In this document: piece after piece, positions 16,584 through 26,377 of the stretch
How positions within the stretch are numbered: position 1 is the first letter of the stretch
Layout of the letters: the number at the start of each line of letters is the position of its first letter
Assembly (NCBI RefSeq): GCF_000020725.1
Contig: NC_011146.1
Location: 2,727,501-2,791,500 of the forward strand
From: Citrifermentans bemidjiense Bem
Lineage (GTDB): Bacteria; Desulfobacterota; Desulfuromonadia; Geobacterales; Geobacteraceae
Direction of reading: 5' to 3'
DNA length: 64,000 nt
The notes under the pieces: model-generated
Seen by the model: only the letters and a program-made list of their open reading frames with translations
What the model was told of the DNA's origin: nothing
Database searches by the model: none
Program-made: the position numbers and the translations under genes

Positions 16584-18008
16584 CTACTTGCTCCCCCCCC
16601 CGAGGACCCTGTAGAGGGTAACCTGGTTGCTTAGCCGCACCAGGCGCGCCGTGATCAGGTTCTGCTGCGCCGCGTAAAGCGAGCGCTGGGCGTCGAGCAC
16701 GTTCAGGTAGCTGTCGATCCCGGTCTGGTAGCGGGCCTGGGACAGGCGGAAGGTCTCGGCCGTGGCGCCGGTCAAGGAGTGCTGCGCCGAGACCTGCTCG
16801 TCGATGGTCCCCTGCTGCGCCAGGGCGTCGGCCACCTCGCGGAACGCGGTCTGGATCGCCTTTTCATACTGGGCCACCGCTATGTCGCGGTCCACCTGGG
16901 CCACCTGGAGGTTGGCCTTGTTGCGCCCCCCCTCGAAGATGGGGACGGTGATCCTGGGGGCGAAGCTCCAGGCGAAGTTCCCCGGCTTGAAGAGGCCGGT
17001 CAACTGGTCGCTGCCGAAACCGACGCTGGAGGTAAGAGTTATGCGCGGGAAGAACGCGGCCCGGGCCGCGCCTATGTTGGCGTTGGCCCCGCGCAGAAGG
17101 TACTCGGCCTGGAGGATGTCCGGCCGCGCAAGGAGCACGTCGGAGGGAAGCCCCGGGGCGAGGTCCTTGATCGGCGTCAGGTTTTCCGAGAGCGAGGCGG
17201 GGAGCAGATCGCTCCCGACGCTGGAACCGACCACCAGGTTCAGCGCGTTCATATCCTGCGCCACGAAGGTGGTGAAGCGGGCGATGTCCACGCGGGCCGC
17301 GTCGACGCTGGTCTGCGCCTGCTGCAGGTCGAGCGCGGAGGCGACCCCGGCCTGGAAGCGGCTGTTACTCAACTTGTACGACTCCTGCTGGTTGGCCAGG
17401 GTGTCCTTGGCGAGCTTCAACCGGTCGAGGTCGGAAGCCAGCGCCAGGTAAGCGGTCGCCACCTGGGAGACCAGGGTGATCTGCACGCTGCGGCGCGCCT
17501 GTTCGGTGGAGAGATATTCCTCCAGCGCCTGGTCCTTCAGGCTCCTCACCCGCCCGAAGAGGTCGAGTTCGTAGGAGCTGATACCCACCCCAACGTCGTA
17601 CTGGTGCACCGTCCGACCATTCCCGTTGTTGGAGAGGTCGTCCGGGGTCCGCTGGACGCTGAGGCCGGCGTTGCCGTTAACCTGCGGCAGAAGGTCGGCC
17701 CGCTGGATCTGGTAAAGGGCGCGGAAGCGCTCCATGTTGAGCACGGCTACGCGCAGGTCGCGGTTGTTGTTCAGGGCAATCCCGATCACCTTGCGCAATT
17801 GCGGATCGAGGAAGAACTCCTGCCACGGGACCTCCGCCAGAGGCTTTTGCTCAGCCTTGGCAGCCTGCCCTTCCTTATAGGACGGGCCTGTAGGCCAGGC
17901 GTTGGGGACGGGAGGAGCGGGTTTTTCGTATTTGGGAGCCATGGAGGCGCACCCGGCAAGGAAGAGGAGCGCGCCCAGGGTCAATGATCTAGCGGTCAAA
18001 CGTGTCAT
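16584..18008 (-). CDS. RND efflux outer-membrane factor (OprM/NodT type)
   Basis: A 474-residue TolC-like outer-membrane channel lipoprotein. LFLAGCAS is the lipobox (Cys about 20). Two homologous halves carry the family's long helical repeats, for example GIDSYLNVLDAQRSLYAAQQNL and GVASALDLQQAQTSV, with RPDILQAEYLLRGANANIGAARAAFFP between. Start is the ATG at 18008, two bases after the pump gene stop. A longer frame in the same phase overlaps the pump and is a shadow. It forms the exit duct of the MFP-RND system encoded just upstream. Confidence 0.94.
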   Translation of the reverse strand: MTRLTARSLTLGALLFLAGCASMAPKYEKPAPPVPNAWPTGPSYKEGQAAKAEQKPLAEVPWQEFFLDPQLRKVIGIALNNNRDLRVAVLNMERFRALYQIQRADLLPQVNGNAGLSVQRTPDDLSNNGNGRTVHQYDVGVGISSYELDLFGRVRSLKDQALEEYLSTEQARRSVQITLVSQVATAYLALASDLDRLKLAKDTLANQQESYKLSNSRFQAGVASALDLQQAQTSVDAARVDIARFTTFVAQDMNALNLVVGSSVGSDLLPASLSENLTPIKDLAPGLPSDVLLARPDILQAEYLLRGANANIGAARAAFFPRITLTSSVGFGSDQLTGLFKPGNFAWSFAPRITVPIFEGGRNKANLQVAQVDRDIAVAQYEKAIQTAFREVADALAQQGTIDEQVSAQHSLTGATAETFRLSQARYQTGIDSYLNVLDAQRSLYAAQQNLITARLVRLSNQVTLYRVLGGGSK

Positions 18009-18010
18009 CT

Positions 18011-21000
18011 CTAATGTACCTCCGAGACGGGGGGTGCAGCAGGTTCGGTTGCCGGCTTCTTCTTCATGAAGAACTTGGTCACCATGACGAAGAAGAACGG
18101 GATGAAGATCAGGTCGATGAAGGTCGCCGACAAAAGGCCGCCGGTGACCGCGGTGCCGATCGCGTTCTGGGCGCCGGCGCCTGCCCCCTTGGTGAGCGCC
18201 AGGGGAAGCGTACCGAAGAAGAACGCCAGCGAGGTCATGATGACCGGTCGGAGCCTGATCTTCACGGCCGTGAGCGTCGCCTCCACCAGTTCGTGCCCTT
18301 GGTGCATCTGGTCCTTGATGAACTGGATGATGAGGATGGCGTTCTTGGTGGAGAGACCGACCGTGGTCAAGAGGCCGATCTGCAAATAGATGTCGTTCGG
18401 GAGCACCCTGAGGGTGACCGCAGTGATGGCGCCGACCAGGCCGAGCGGAAGCATCAAGAGGTTTACGAACGGGATGGTCCAGCTCTCGTAGAGGGCGGCG
18501 ACCGCCAGGAAGACGACCAGTAGCGAGATGGCGTAAAGCGCCGGGGCCTGGGCGCCAGCCGCCTTCTCCTCGTAGGAGAGGCCGGTCCACTCGTAGCTGA
18601 TCCCCGGCGGGAGCGTGGCAGCGATGGTCTCCATCTCGGCCATTGCCTCGCCGGTGCTTATCCCGCGAGCGGCGCTCCCCATGATCTCCATGGAGGGTAT
18701 GCCGTTGTAGCGCTCCAGGCGCGGCGAGGCATAGTCCCAATGCGCGGTGGCGAAGGCGGAGAAGGGGACCATCTCGCCGGTGTTGTTTTTCACGTACCAC
18801 CTGTTGATGTCTTCAGGGACCATGCGGTACTTGGGGTCCGACTGCACGTAGACCTTCTTGACCCTGCCGTTTTGCAGGAAGTCGTTGACGTAGGAGGAGC
18901 CCCAGGCGGTGGCGAGGACGTTGTTGACGTCGGCAAGAGATACCCCGAGCGCCCCGGCGCGAACGTCGTCGATGTTCAGCTTGAACTCGGGCGTATCGTC
19001 CTGGCCGTTGGGGCGGACCGCCATCAGCTTCGGGTTCTTCATGGCCATGCCGAGGACCTGGTTGCGGGCGTCCATCAACGCCTGGTGGCCCAGCCCCCCG
19101 CGATCCTGCAGCTGGAAGTCGAAGCCGTTGGCTTGCCCCAGCTCGACTACCGCCGGCGGCGAGAAGGCGAATGCCATGCCGTCCTTGATCTTGGAGAAGG
19201 CGCCCATGGCGCGTCCCGCCAGGGCCGGAGCCTTGAGGTCAGGGGTGGGCCTAAGCTTCCAGTCCTTGAGCTTCACGAAAGCGAGGCCCATGTTCTGGCC
19301 GCGCCCTGCGAAGCTGAAGCCGGCGACGGTGATGAGCGAGTCGACCGTCTTGTTCTCCTTCTCCAGGAAGTAGTGCTCCACCTGCTCCAGCACCTTGAGC
19401 GTCCTCTCCTGCGTGGCACCGGCCGGAAGCTGGACCTGGCAGACGATAAAACCCTGGTCCTCGTCCGGCAGGAACGCGGTGGGGAGGCGCAGGAAGAAGA
19501 AGGCCATGATGCCGACCAGGCAGCCGTAGATGAAGAGGTAGCGCAAAGGCTTCCCGAAGGAGTTGCCGACTATGGACTCGTACCTGTGGCGTGCGGCCTC
19601 GAAAACCTTGTTGAACCAGCTAAAGAAACGACTGAACCAGCTCCCCTCCCCAGGGGTGTGCCCCTTCTGCACCGGCTTGAGGAGCGTAGCGCAAAGCGCC
19701 GGGGTGAGGATCTGGGCGGTCAGAACCGACAGGATCATCGCCGAGACGATGGTGACGGAGAACTGGCGGTAAATGACGCCGGTGGAGCCGCTGAAAAACG
19801 CCATCGGGATGAAGACGGCGCAAAGGACGGTCGCGATGCCCCAAAGAGCGGAGGTGATCTGCCCCATGGACTTGACCGTCGCGTCGTGCGGGGATAGCCC
19901 CTCGTCGGTCATGATCCTTTCCACGTTCTCGACCACGACGATGGCGTCGTCGACCAGGAGGCCGATGACGATGACCAGGGCGAACATGGTCAGGGTGTTG
20001 ATGGAGAAACCTGCGGCGAACAGAACCCCCAGGGTACCCAGGAGAACGACCGGAACCGCGATGGTCGGGATCAAGGTAGCGCGGATGTTCTGCAGGAACA
20101 GGAACATGATGATGAAGACCAGGAACACGGCCTCCATCAGGGTCTTCAACACCTCCTCGATGGAGATCTTGACGAACGGAGTGGTGTCGTAGGGGTAAAC
20201 CACCTTCGCCCCTGCTGGAACGAATTTCTCCAGTTCGGCCATCTTGGCCTTCACCCGGTCCGCGGTGTCCAGCGCGTTGGCGCCGGCGGCAAGCCTAAGC
20301 GCCATGGCCGCAACCGGTTTCCCCTTGTAGCGGGCGAGGATGTCGTAGTTTTCGGTGCCGACGTCGGTCTTGGCGATATCCCTGAGCTTCACCGTCGACC
20401 CGTCCGGGTTGGTGCGCAGCACGATCTGGTCGAACTCTTCCGGGCTCTGCAACAGGGTCCGGGCGGTAATGGTGGCGTTCAGCTGCTGACCATGGACGGC
20501 AGGCTGCCCGCCGAACTGACCTGCTGAGACCTGGGCGTTCTGCGCCTGCAAAGCGTTGACCACGTCGTTTGGGGTCAGCTTGTAGTTGTTCATCTTCTCG
20601 GCGTCCATCCAGACGCGCATGGCGTTCTGGGAACCGAAGACGGTGACCTCCCCTACCCCCTGGACCCGGCTTACGATGTCCTGGATGTTGGAGACCATGT
20701 AGTCGGTCAACTGGTGCCGGTTGAGCGATTCGTCCTCGGAGACGAGCCCCACGATCAGGAGGAAGTTACGGGTGGATTTCACCACCTGCACCCCCTGCCT
20801 CTGCACTACCTGAGGCAATAGCGGCGTGGCAAGCTGCAGTTTGTTCTGCACCTGTACCTGGGCCACATTGGGGTCGGTCCCCGCCCTGAAGGTCAGGTTG
20901 ATGCTGACCGCACCTGCGGAGTCGCTGGTGGAGGCCATATAGAGCAGATTGTCGATACCGTTCATCTTCTGCTCGATGACCTGCGTTACGGTGTCCTGGA

Positions 21001-21169
21001 CCGTCTGCGCTGAGGCGCCCGGATACATGGCGTTGATCGAGATCTGCGGCGGCGCGATCGGCGGGTACTGGGAGACCGGCAGCGCCTTGATGGCGAGCAG
21101 ACCGACCAGCATGACGACAATGGCTATGACCCAGGCGAAGATGGGCCTGTTTATGAAAAACCTGGACAT
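18011..21169 (-). CDS. RND multidrug efflux pump, HAE-1 (AcrB) type
   Basis: A 1052-residue inner-membrane proton antiporter. It starts [20 protein letters not shown], the AcrB-type N-terminus, and has two repeats of six membrane segments. TM4 carries the paired Asp of the proton relay in [16 protein letters not shown]. Pore-domain motifs such as [20 protein letters not shown] are present. Length matches the hydrophobe/amphiphile family (about 1040). It sits between the membrane-fusion and outer-membrane factor genes, and is probably regulated by the TetR protein upstream. Substrates cannot be named. Confidence 0.96.
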   Translation of the reverse strand: MSRFFINRPIFAWVIAIVVMLVGLLAIKALPVSQYPPIAPPQISINAMYPGASAQTVQDTVTQVIEQKMNGIDNLLYMASTSDSAGAVSINLTFRAGTDPNVAQVQVQNKLQLATPLLPQVVQRQGVQVVKSTRNFLLIVGLVSEDESLNRHQLTDYMVSNIQDIVSRVQGVGEVTVFGSQNAMRVWMDAEKMNNYKLTPNDVVNALQAQNAQVSAGQFGGQPAVHGQQLNATITARTLLQSPEEFDQIVLRTNPDGSTVKLRDIAKTDVGTENYDILARYKGKPVAAMALRLAAGANALDTADRVKAKMAELEKFVPAGAKVVYPYDTTPFVKISIEEVLKTLMEAVFLVFIIMFLFLQNIRATLIPTIAVPVVLLGTLGVLFAAGFSINTLTMFALVIVIGLLVDDAIVVVENVERIMTDEGLSPHDATVKSMGQITSALWGIATVLCAVFIPMAFFSGSTGVIYRQFSVTIVSAMILSVLTAQILTPALCATLLKPVQKGHTPGEGSWFSRFFSWFNKVFEAARHRYESIVGNSFGKPLRYLFIYGCLVGIMAFFFLRLPTAFLPDEDQGFIVCQVQLPAGATQERTLKVLEQVEHYFLEKENKTVDSLITVAGFSFAGRGQNMGLAFVKLKDWKLRPTPDLKAPALAGRAMGAFSKIKDGMAFAFSPPAVVELGQANGFDFQLQDRGGLGHQALMDARNQVLGMAMKNPKLMAVRPNGQDDTPEFKLNIDDVRAGALGVSLADVNNVLATAWGSSYVNDFLQNGRVKKVYVQSDPKYRMVPEDINRWYVKNNTGEMVPFSAFATAHWDYASPRLERYNGIPSMEIMGSAARGISTGEAMAEMETIAATLPPGISYEWTGLSYEEKAAGAQAPALYAISLLVVFLAVAALYESWTIPFVNLLMLPLGLVGAITAVTLRVLPNDIYLQIGLLTTVGLSTKNAILIIQFIKDQMHQGHELVEATLTAVKIRLRPVIMTSLAFFFGTLPLALTKGAGAGAQNAIGTAVTGGLLSATFIDLIFIPFFFVMVTKFFMKKKPATEPAAPPVSEVH

Positions 21170-21299
21170 GGAATAAGCTCCTTGACTGGCAACCGTAGGT
21201 TAACGTTGTTCGTTTGCGTGCAACTTCAAGCGCCGTGCGGGGTCGCCTAAGGGGACTGGCTCCGCAGGTGCCTGTCCCCCTTGGCGCTCCGCGCCGCTG

Positions 21300-22601
21300 C
21301 TACTTCTTCTGTGGTTGTGCCGCTGCCGGCGAGCCCTGCGCCGCCGGCTTGGCACCGGGAGCCGCGGCCCCAGGGGCAGCTGCCTGAGGTGCGCTCTTGG
21401 CCGCACCGGGAGCGCCTTGGGCGGCGCCCGGAGCACCCTGGGGTGCGCCCTGCGGCTGGGCCTGGAACGGGACCGCCTTCACAGGGGTGCCGGGGCGGGC
21501 TTTCTGGAGCCCTTCCAGGATCACCTTGTCCCCCGGGTTCAAGCCACCGCTCACCAGCCAGCTTTCGCCCACGGTACGGGCGACCTGGATGGGGCGCGGT
21601 TGCGCCGTGCCGTCTGCGCCTACCACCATCACTATCGGCAGTCCGGCCGCGTTGCGGGTGACGCCGCGCTGCGGCACCAGGATGGCCGCCTCGTTGATCC
21701 CCTCTTCCAGTACGGCGCGCACGAACATACCAGGGAGGAGCGTCTGTTTCGGGTTCGGGAAGACGGCGCGCAGCGTGATGGAACCGGTGCTCTGGTCCAC
21801 GGTGACGTCGGAGAACTTAAGCGACCCCGTCACCGGGTACGGGGTGCCGTCCTCAAGGAGGAGCTTGACCCGTGCCTGACCGGCCGCGTCCCTTTTCAAG
21901 AGTCCGCTGGCGAGGCTGCGGTTCAGCTTCAGCATGTCGGAACTGGACTGGGTCACGTCGACGTACACGCTGCCCAACTGCTGTATGGTCGCCAGTGCCG
22001 CGGGCTGATTCGCGGTGACCAGCGCGCCGTCGGTCACTGCGGAGCGGCCGACGCGTCCAGAGATGGGGGCGGTCACGCGGGTATAGGCAAGGTTGATCTT
22101 CGCGGTCTCGACGGCTGCCTTGGCTGAAGCCACGTCCGCCTCCGCCTGCTTCAAGGCGGCGTAGGCGTTGTCGTAGTCCTGCTTGGCGACCGCGTTGATC
22201 TTGACCAGGTCGCGGAAACGCTCTTCCTTGAGTTTGGCCGGAACGAGGTTGGCCTCGGCCCGCGCCTCGCTGGCCTTGGCGCTGGCGTAGGCAGCCTGGT
22301 AGGTTGCGGGATCGATCTGGTAGAGTACCTGCCCCGCCTTCACGTCGCTACCCTCGGTGAACACGCGTTTCTGGATGATGCCGCTTACCTGCGGCCGCAC
22401 CTCAGCAATGAGGTACGGGGAGGTACGACCGGGCAGCTCGGTGGTCAAGGCGATGCGCTCAGGCTTCACCTCGATCACGCCAACCTCGGCCGGGCCCATC
22501 TGGGGCCCCTTGGACTGCTCCTTTTTGCCGCAGCCGGTCAGCCCCAAAATGCCGCTCAAAAGAACAACGGTAAATAAATGCGCCCTGTACTTACTCTGCA
22601 T
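21300..22601 (-). CDS. RND efflux membrane-fusion (periplasmic adaptor) lipoprotein
   Basis: A 433-residue AcrA-type adaptor. Lipobox LTGCGK puts the lipidated Cys near 24. The lipoyl halves (RPQVSGIIQKRVFTEGSDVKAGQ and TRVTAPISGRVGRSAVTDG) flank a coiled-coil hairpin (about 95-165), followed by a beta-barrel (VDQSTGSITLRAVFPNP). Residues from about 378 on are a low-complexity Ala/Pro/Gly/Gln tail with repeated QGAPGAA units, not needed for the fold. First structural gene of the pump operon. 130 bases separate it from the pump gene. Confidence 0.94.
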   Translation of the reverse strand: MQSKYRAHLFTVVLLSGILGLTGCGKKEQSKGPQMGPAEVGVIEVKPERIALTTELPGRTSPYLIAEVRPQVSGIIQKRVFTEGSDVKAGQVLYQIDPATYQAAYASAKASEARAEANLVPAKLKEERFRDLVKINAVAKQDYDNAYAALKQAEADVASAKAAVETAKINLAYTRVTAPISGRVGRSAVTDGALVTANQPAALATIQQLGSVYVDVTQSSSDMLKLNRSLASGLLKRDAAGQARVKLLLEDGTPYPVTGSLKFSDVTVDQSTGSITLRAVFPNPKQTLLPGMFVRAVLEEGINEAAILVPQRGVTRNAAGLPIVMVVGADGTAQPRPIQVARTVGESWLVSGGLNPGDKVILEGLQKARPGTPVKAVPFQAQPQGAPQGAPGAAQGAPGAAKSAPQAAAPGAAAPGAKPAAQGSPAAAQPQKK

Positions 22602-22691
22602 GAAACACCTCGTAGTTTATGATACTTCCGTCGTTATATTCAGGAACCGTTTCAATATTTTGCCGGCTTGCGCAGGGCAGCCGTCGCATCG

Positions 22692-22772
22692 TCATTTGCG
22701 CCTGAACGAGGCGACAACGATGATGCCGCCCCAGGTCAGGGCAATCAGGAATAGGAAGATTTTCATCAGCAT
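22692..22772 (-). CDS. Possible 26-residue membrane peptide
   Basis: Between tetR and the adaptor gene, an ATG at 22772 opens a short frame encoding MLMKIFLFLIALTWGGIIVV and a basic tail ASFRRK. That is one hydrophobic helix with positive C-terminus, resembling small pump-associated proteins. The ribosome site is poor (a G-run about ten bases away), so this may be chance. Confidence 0.3.
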   Translation of the reverse strand: MLMKIFLFLIALTWGGIIVVASFRRK

Positions 22773-22792
22773 GTTTCGGCTCAGCCCCCCAA

Positions 22793-22806
22793 AATGAATG
22801 TTCATT
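22793..22806. promoter_or_regulatory. TetR operator-like palindrome before the efflux genes
   Basis: AATGAA-TG-TTCATT, the same half-sites and spacing as the site in front of tetR. It lies immediately after the tetR stop, upstream of the pump genes. Confidence 0.6.
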
Positions 22807-22808
22807 CA

Positions 22809-23381
22809 CTACCTGCGAACGGCGTCCCAGCAGGCGCCGACGGTCTGCTCAATCAGCTCCTGGTCAAGGTTGATGAAACCAAGGATCTGATCGCGGCAAA
22901 CGTCGATGAGTGGCGAGAAGAACAGGGCGAAAAGGATCGACAGCGGAAGGGGTTTAAAGATCTGCTGCTCGATCGCCTCCTGGAACAGCTCGCTGATGAT
23001 GTCCTTCTCCCCCTTGCCGAAGATCTTCTCCCGGCGATGATCCACGCCGAACGGGGAGTTGTGAAACTGCTCGACGAAACGCAGCTCCAGCGGAGCGGAG
23101 GCCAGGTAGTTGACCAGCACGGTGCCGAAGTGCATGAAACGCTCGCGCACCGGACCGTTGTCGGGGTAGTCTTTCAGGATCGCTGCCACCACCCGCGCTT
23201 CCACCATGCAGTAGATGCCCCTGATCAGCGCATCCTTGTTCTCGAAGTAGCGGTAGATGGTCCCTGCCCCGACCCCCGCCTTGTCGGCGATCATCGCCAT
23301 AGGCGCGCCATGGAACCCCTGCTCCGCGACCAGTTCCAGCGCTGCCCGGACTATCAGGTCTCGCTTGTCACACTTTTCCAT
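22809..23381 (-). CDS. TetR-family repressor of the RND efflux operon
   Basis: A 190-residue TetR/AcrR regulator. N-terminal HTH: RAALELVAEQGFHGAPMAMIADKAGVGAGTIYRYFENKDALI, split by its helices. The C-terminal ligand domain is variable. It is the first gene of the efflux cluster. Its promoter has a perfect palindrome at the start point and a second copy precedes the pump genes, indicating autoregulation and control of efflux. The inducer is unknown. Confidence 0.93.
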   Translation of the reverse strand: MEKCDKRDLIVRAALELVAEQGFHGAPMAMIADKAGVGAGTIYRYFENKDALIRGIYCMVEARVVAAILKDYPDNGPVRERFMHFGTVLVNYLASAPLELRFVEQFHNSPFGVDHRREKIFGKGEKDIISELFQEAIEQQIFKPLPLSILFALFFSPLIDVCRDQILGFINLDQELIEQTVGACWDAVRR

Positions 23382-23398
23382 CCTGACTCCCTTAATGC

Positions 23399-23416
23399 GG
23401 AATGAACCTTCATTCC
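23399..23416. promoter_or_regulatory. TetR operator at the tetR promoter
   Basis: Perfect palindrome GGAATGAA-CC-TTCATTCC abutting the -10 box and covering the likely transcription start. Confidence 0.7.
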
Positions 23417-23445
23417 TTATAAATCCGTTGCCGATTCTTTGTCAA
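23417..23445 (-). promoter_or_regulatory. tetR promoter
   Basis: Minus strand TTGACA (23440-23445), 17 bases, TTATAA (23417-23422). Confidence 0.7.
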
Positions 23446-23627
23446 GACTGTTTACTCTTTGCCGAGAATTAAAAAATAATAAGGAATGATGAGGCGCGGG
23501 CTAGTGACTGTCGCAGCATCGGCATCGCTGCAGCGATTGTGGCTGGAGGGATTTCGGCAAGTGGCAGGAAAGCTCACGGGCCAGTGCAGGAGTAGAGAGG
23601 GAAGTACCAAGAAAAGCAAACGTGCAG

Positions 23628-24509
23628 CTATGAGCTGGGAGCCTCTGTCACAGCCGCAGGCACAAAGAGAATTGGAATCGTCGCACGTCGGGCTACTTCA
23701 TTGGCGGTACTCCCCAGAATCAGTTCTGTCAGCATCCCCTTCCCCTTTCCGCCCATAACTATGGCGGTGAAGGTCCCCTTGTTCATGCTGGAGAGAATCT
23801 CCTCCGAAGCCCTGCCGTGTACGAGGTCGATGCTTACCTCTGCCGCCCCCAGCCTTTCGAGTCGACGCTTTTTCGCCTCCAGCAGGTACCAGCACTCCTC
23901 CTCGCGGCGGCGCTCCGTTTCCGGCTCTTCGTCCCTTGCTTCCATGACGTGCATAAGCGTCACGGAACAACCGGTCTCCAGTGCGACCTTGCCCAGGAAA
24001 TCCAGCGCCTTCTCAGCTGTCTCCGAGTAATCGGTGGGGAAAAGTATGCGGGAGAAGATCTTGCGGCAGGAAGCACCCTCCTCCCCGGTTTTGCCGAGAT
24101 CCAGACGGTCCAGAAGCAGGGGGTGCCTGGTTGTCCTCAAAAGCTCCCTTGAGACGCTGCCGAGCGCAGCCGAGAGGAAGAGCCCCTTGCCGTGGGATCC
24201 GGCGAGGATGGCGTTGACGCCGTGATCTTTCGCGGCCCGCTCCAGCATGGCGGCAGGCGGGCCCAATAGGCTCTCTACCGCAACCTTCATCCCAAGCATC
24301 TCCAAGGCATCCCTCTGCCTCCCCAGCACCGCGTCAACATCGACCGGTTGCACAGGCAGCACCTCGACCGCGCCGGTGGCATCTACTACTTCGGTAACGT
24401 GGACGAGGACGACTTCCTCCGTCCCTATCTCTTTGAATGCCCGGGCGCACTCAATGAGCTCGTCGGATGCTGGAGTCAGATCGGTGGCCAAAAGAATTTT
24501 CCAGAACAT
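23628..24509 (-). CDS. Tandem universal stress protein (two Usp domains)
   Basis: A 293-residue cytoplasmic protein with two Usp folds (about 1-145 and 155-290). Both halves keep the ATP-binding G-2x-G-9x-G-S pattern: GSHGKGLFLSAALGS and GGKGKGMLTELILGS. That places it with nucleotide-binding Usps. Start is the ATG at 24509 (MFWKILLATDLTPAS) with AGGAGG four bases upstream. Monocistronic by position. Role is presumably stress-related; no specific partner is evident. Confidence 0.92.
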   Translation of the reverse strand: MFWKILLATDLTPASDELIECARAFKEIGTEEVVLVHVTEVVDATGAVEVLPVQPVDVDAVLGRQRDALEMLGMKVAVESLLGPPAAMLERAAKDHGVNAILAGSHGKGLFLSAALGSVSRELLRTTRHPLLLDRLDLGKTGEEGASCRKIFSRILFPTDYSETAEKALDFLGKVALETGCSVTLMHVMEARDEEPETERRREEECWYLLEAKKRRLERLGAAEVSIDLVHGRASEEILSSMNKGTFTAIVMGGKGKGMLTELILGSTANEVARRATIPILFVPAAVTEAPSS

Positions 24510-24695
24510 GGCGCCTCCTATGACAGTTGTTACGCTTTCTATTTTCTCCCCATGCAGACAAATTTTCAAGTGACGGCGGCACGAGCGAGGATGCTCTTTT
24601 CACCCACTGACAGCATCCGAAACAAAACCTTTCGATGTGACAAGCGCAACAGGTATCCCATGAGTTTCGCTATTTCCACTGACTGACTCTGCTGT

Positions 24696-24724
24696 TTGAC
24701 GTGAGGGAAAATTTCAGGTAGATT
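24696..24724 (+). promoter_or_regulatory. Promoter of the nitroreductase gene
   Basis: TTGACG (24696-24701), 17 bases, TAGATT (24719-24724), about 39 bases before the start codon. Confidence 0.6.
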
Positions 24725-24762
24725 CACGCGCCACAACGACTTCGAAGCATGGGGAGGATAGC

Positions 24763-25281
24763 ATGATCGATCTGCTACGCAAGCGGCGGAGCATTCGCAA
24801 ATACACGCAGGAACCGGTGTCGCCAGAGGCTATGGAGGCGCTCAGGGAAACTGCGCTCCGCGCGCCGTCATCCAGGGGGATCAACCCATGGGAGTTCATC
24901 TTCGTGGACGACCCCGCGCTATTGAAGCAACTGGCCGGAGCCAAGCAGCACGGCTCGCAGTTCGTGGGGGGAGCGCCCCTCGCCATAGTGGTCTGCGCGG
25001 ACAGCTCCAAATCCGATGTTTGGGTGGAGGACTGCTCCATCGCGGCCATACTGCTCCAGTTCACGGCACTCTCCCTGGGACTTGGGAGTTGCTGGGCACA
25101 GATCAGAAACCGCGACCACGATGCGAACAGGAGCGCTGAAGAGTACCTGCAGCAACTGCTGGGGCTACCGGAGCAGGTGAAGGTTGAGTGCATATTGGGA
25201 ATCGGCCACCCCGCCGAGCGGAAGATTCCACTGGCGACAGACAAGCTGCAGAGGGAGAAGATCAGAAAGAATCACTGGTGA
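24763..25281 (+). CDS. Nitroreductase-family flavoprotein
   Basis: A 172-residue FMN-dependent NAD(P)H oxidoreductase of the small nitroreductase family. The N-terminus LLRKRRSIRKYTQEPV and APSSRGINPWEFIFVDD are the FMN-phosphate-binding hallmarks, and GLGSCW with ILGIGHP near the end are conserved. GGGGAGG precedes the ATG. Small members act on varied electron acceptors, so the physiological substrate is not predictable. A GNAT gene follows on the same strand but has its own promoter. Confidence 0.9.
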   Translation: MIDLLRKRRSIRKYTQEPVSPEAMEALRETALRAPSSRGINPWEFIFVDDPALLKQLAGAKQHGSQFVGGAPLAIVVCADSSKSDVWVEDCSIAAILLQFTALSLGLGSCWAQIRNRDHDANRSAEEYLQQLLGLPEQVKVECILGIGHPAERKIPLATDKLQREKIRKNHW

Positions 25282-25308
25282 CATAGCATTGCGATGCCGG
25301 CACGATCG

Positions 25309-25337
25309 TTGACAACACCTATGAAAGGTACTACAGT
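25309..25337 (+). promoter_or_regulatory. Promoter of the GNAT gene
   Basis: TTGACA (25309-25314), 17 bases, TACAGT (25332-25337). Confidence 0.5.
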
Positions 25338-25420
25338 CGCGCAGCTTAAATTTCTTTCACCATCAGCAAGTTCTACAGCAGGAGCACTTCGACGCGTCGT
25401 TTGCATAAAGGGAGATAAAG

Positions 25421-25756
25421 GTGCGGGAAAAACTCAGGGAGATGGGGTACGTCGTCTCTCACAGCATCCACCGGGACAGGTTTTTGAAGAATCTCGACGT
25501 CTGCGTCAGGTTCAAAGGGGCAATAGTAGCGGAGGCATGCTTTACCGATGACGGCGACTCGGCCTACTGCCACCATGTGAAGGTTGAGCCGGAGTTCAGG
25601 CGCAGGGGGATCGCAACCGCCATGTACCAGTACGCCGAATCCGTATTCCTAAAGAAACTTGAGAACCACTGGCACGACGACCCGGAGACCCAGAGCCCCG
25701 AGGCCATGGCATTCTGGGCTCAACCGCACCGCCCTTTCGGCCCGCCGTCGGAATGA
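25421..25756 (+). CDS. GNAT-like acetyltransferase (small)
   Basis: A 111-residue protein from a GTG at 25421 with GGGAG upstream. The segment HHVKVEPEFRRRGIATAMYQYAE contains the acetyl-CoA-binding motif A (R-x-x-G-I/x-A) of GNAT enzymes. It is shorter than typical GNATs (about 140-150) and lacks a clear C-terminal motif B, so it may bind rather than use acetyl-CoA. Acceptor unknown. Confidence 0.7.
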   Translation: MREKLREMGYVVSHSIHRDRFLKNLDVCVRFKGAIVAEACFTDDGDSAYCHHVKVEPEFRRRGIATAMYQYAESVFLKKLENHWHDDPETQSPEAMAFWAQPHRPFGPPSE

Positions 25757-25793
25757 GGATGAAGACGGCGTCCGCCCGCCTTTGATTACAAGA

Positions 25794-25819
25794 AAAGGCC
25801 CGCTCGTCAGCGGGCCTTT
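25794..25819. terminator. Bidirectional terminator
   Basis: Perfect 11-base stem AAAGGCCCGCT / AGCGGGCCTTT, loop CGTC, with A-rich left and T-rich right flanks. Serves the GNAT gene and, oppositely, the gene at 25851-26144. Confidence 0.85.
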
Positions 25820-25850
25820 CTTCTTTTACTCCACTGCTGTTTCCCCGTTG

Positions 25851-26144
25851 TCAGTGCCTGTTGAGGACGCGCAGTGTCTCGTTCGCCTCCTGGAGCTTCC
25901 GGTTCAGGAGCTTCAAATCGTCCTTCGTGTAGGTCGTCGCCCCTTGTTCGTTGATCATCACCTGCAGCTTCTTGATCTTGTCCTGGATGCTGTCCACCTC
26001 CTGCCCGCAGTCCTTCAAGAGCATTTCGCATTCCTTGGCGCATTGGTCGTCGTGGATTTTCGCGTTGTGTCCCTCAGCTGCCATAGCCGGAGCTGCCACC
26101 GCAAACATGGATACCGCCAAAAGCATTGCCAGTTTCTTTTTCAT
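25851..26144 (-). CDS. Small periplasmic coiled-coil protein
   Basis: A 97-residue exported protein. The ATG at 26144 has AGGAGG eight bases upstream. The signal peptide is KKKLAMLLAVSMFAVAAPAMA. The mature part is helical with heptad character (EVDSIQDKIKKLQVMINEQ and LLNRKLQEANETLRVLNRH) and three cysteines (DQCAKECEMLLKDCGQ) that could form a disulfide or bind metal. No family recognised. Not obviously in an operon. Confidence 0.75.
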   Translation of the reverse strand: MKKKLAMLLAVSMFAVAAPAMAAEGHNAKIHDDQCAKECEMLLKDCGQEVDSIQDKIKKLQVMINEQGATTYTKDDLKLLNRKLQEANETLRVLNRH

Positions 26145-26351
26145 CGTTACATCCTCCTTTGGATTGTCTGTTCTAGTTTCACGACAACCACAACTTTGCA
26201 TCGCCTATGCCAGACCGTAACCAGTTGAAAAGACCAGGATCAAACCGGAAGCCTGGCAAAGAATAGAGAATATTCTACAACGTCACGTGGCATATTCTCT
26301 AACCTGCTCCAAGTACCACTGGGTGCAAAGCTGGAGCTTTGGGTTGCCTTG

Positions 26352-26377
26352 GGTTCCCAAGCTGGAGCTTGGGAACC
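26352..26377. repeat. Palindromic intergenic repeat (TTCCCAAGCT type)
   Basis: Perfect 12-base arms GGTTCCCAAGCT / AGCTTGGGAACC around GG. A close relative is at 63735-63758. In both places a CCCTCCC-type repeat follows within about 40 bases. Confidence 0.8.

Noticed and set aside
16584-18800. A 738-residue version of the outer-membrane factor
   Set aside because: The first 264 codons overlap the RND pump gene in another phase; the lipobox start at 18008 is the natural one.
12168-23381. Many long open frames on the strand opposite real genes
   Set aside because: In high-GC DNA these are mirror frames; they lack ribosome sites and protein-like composition.
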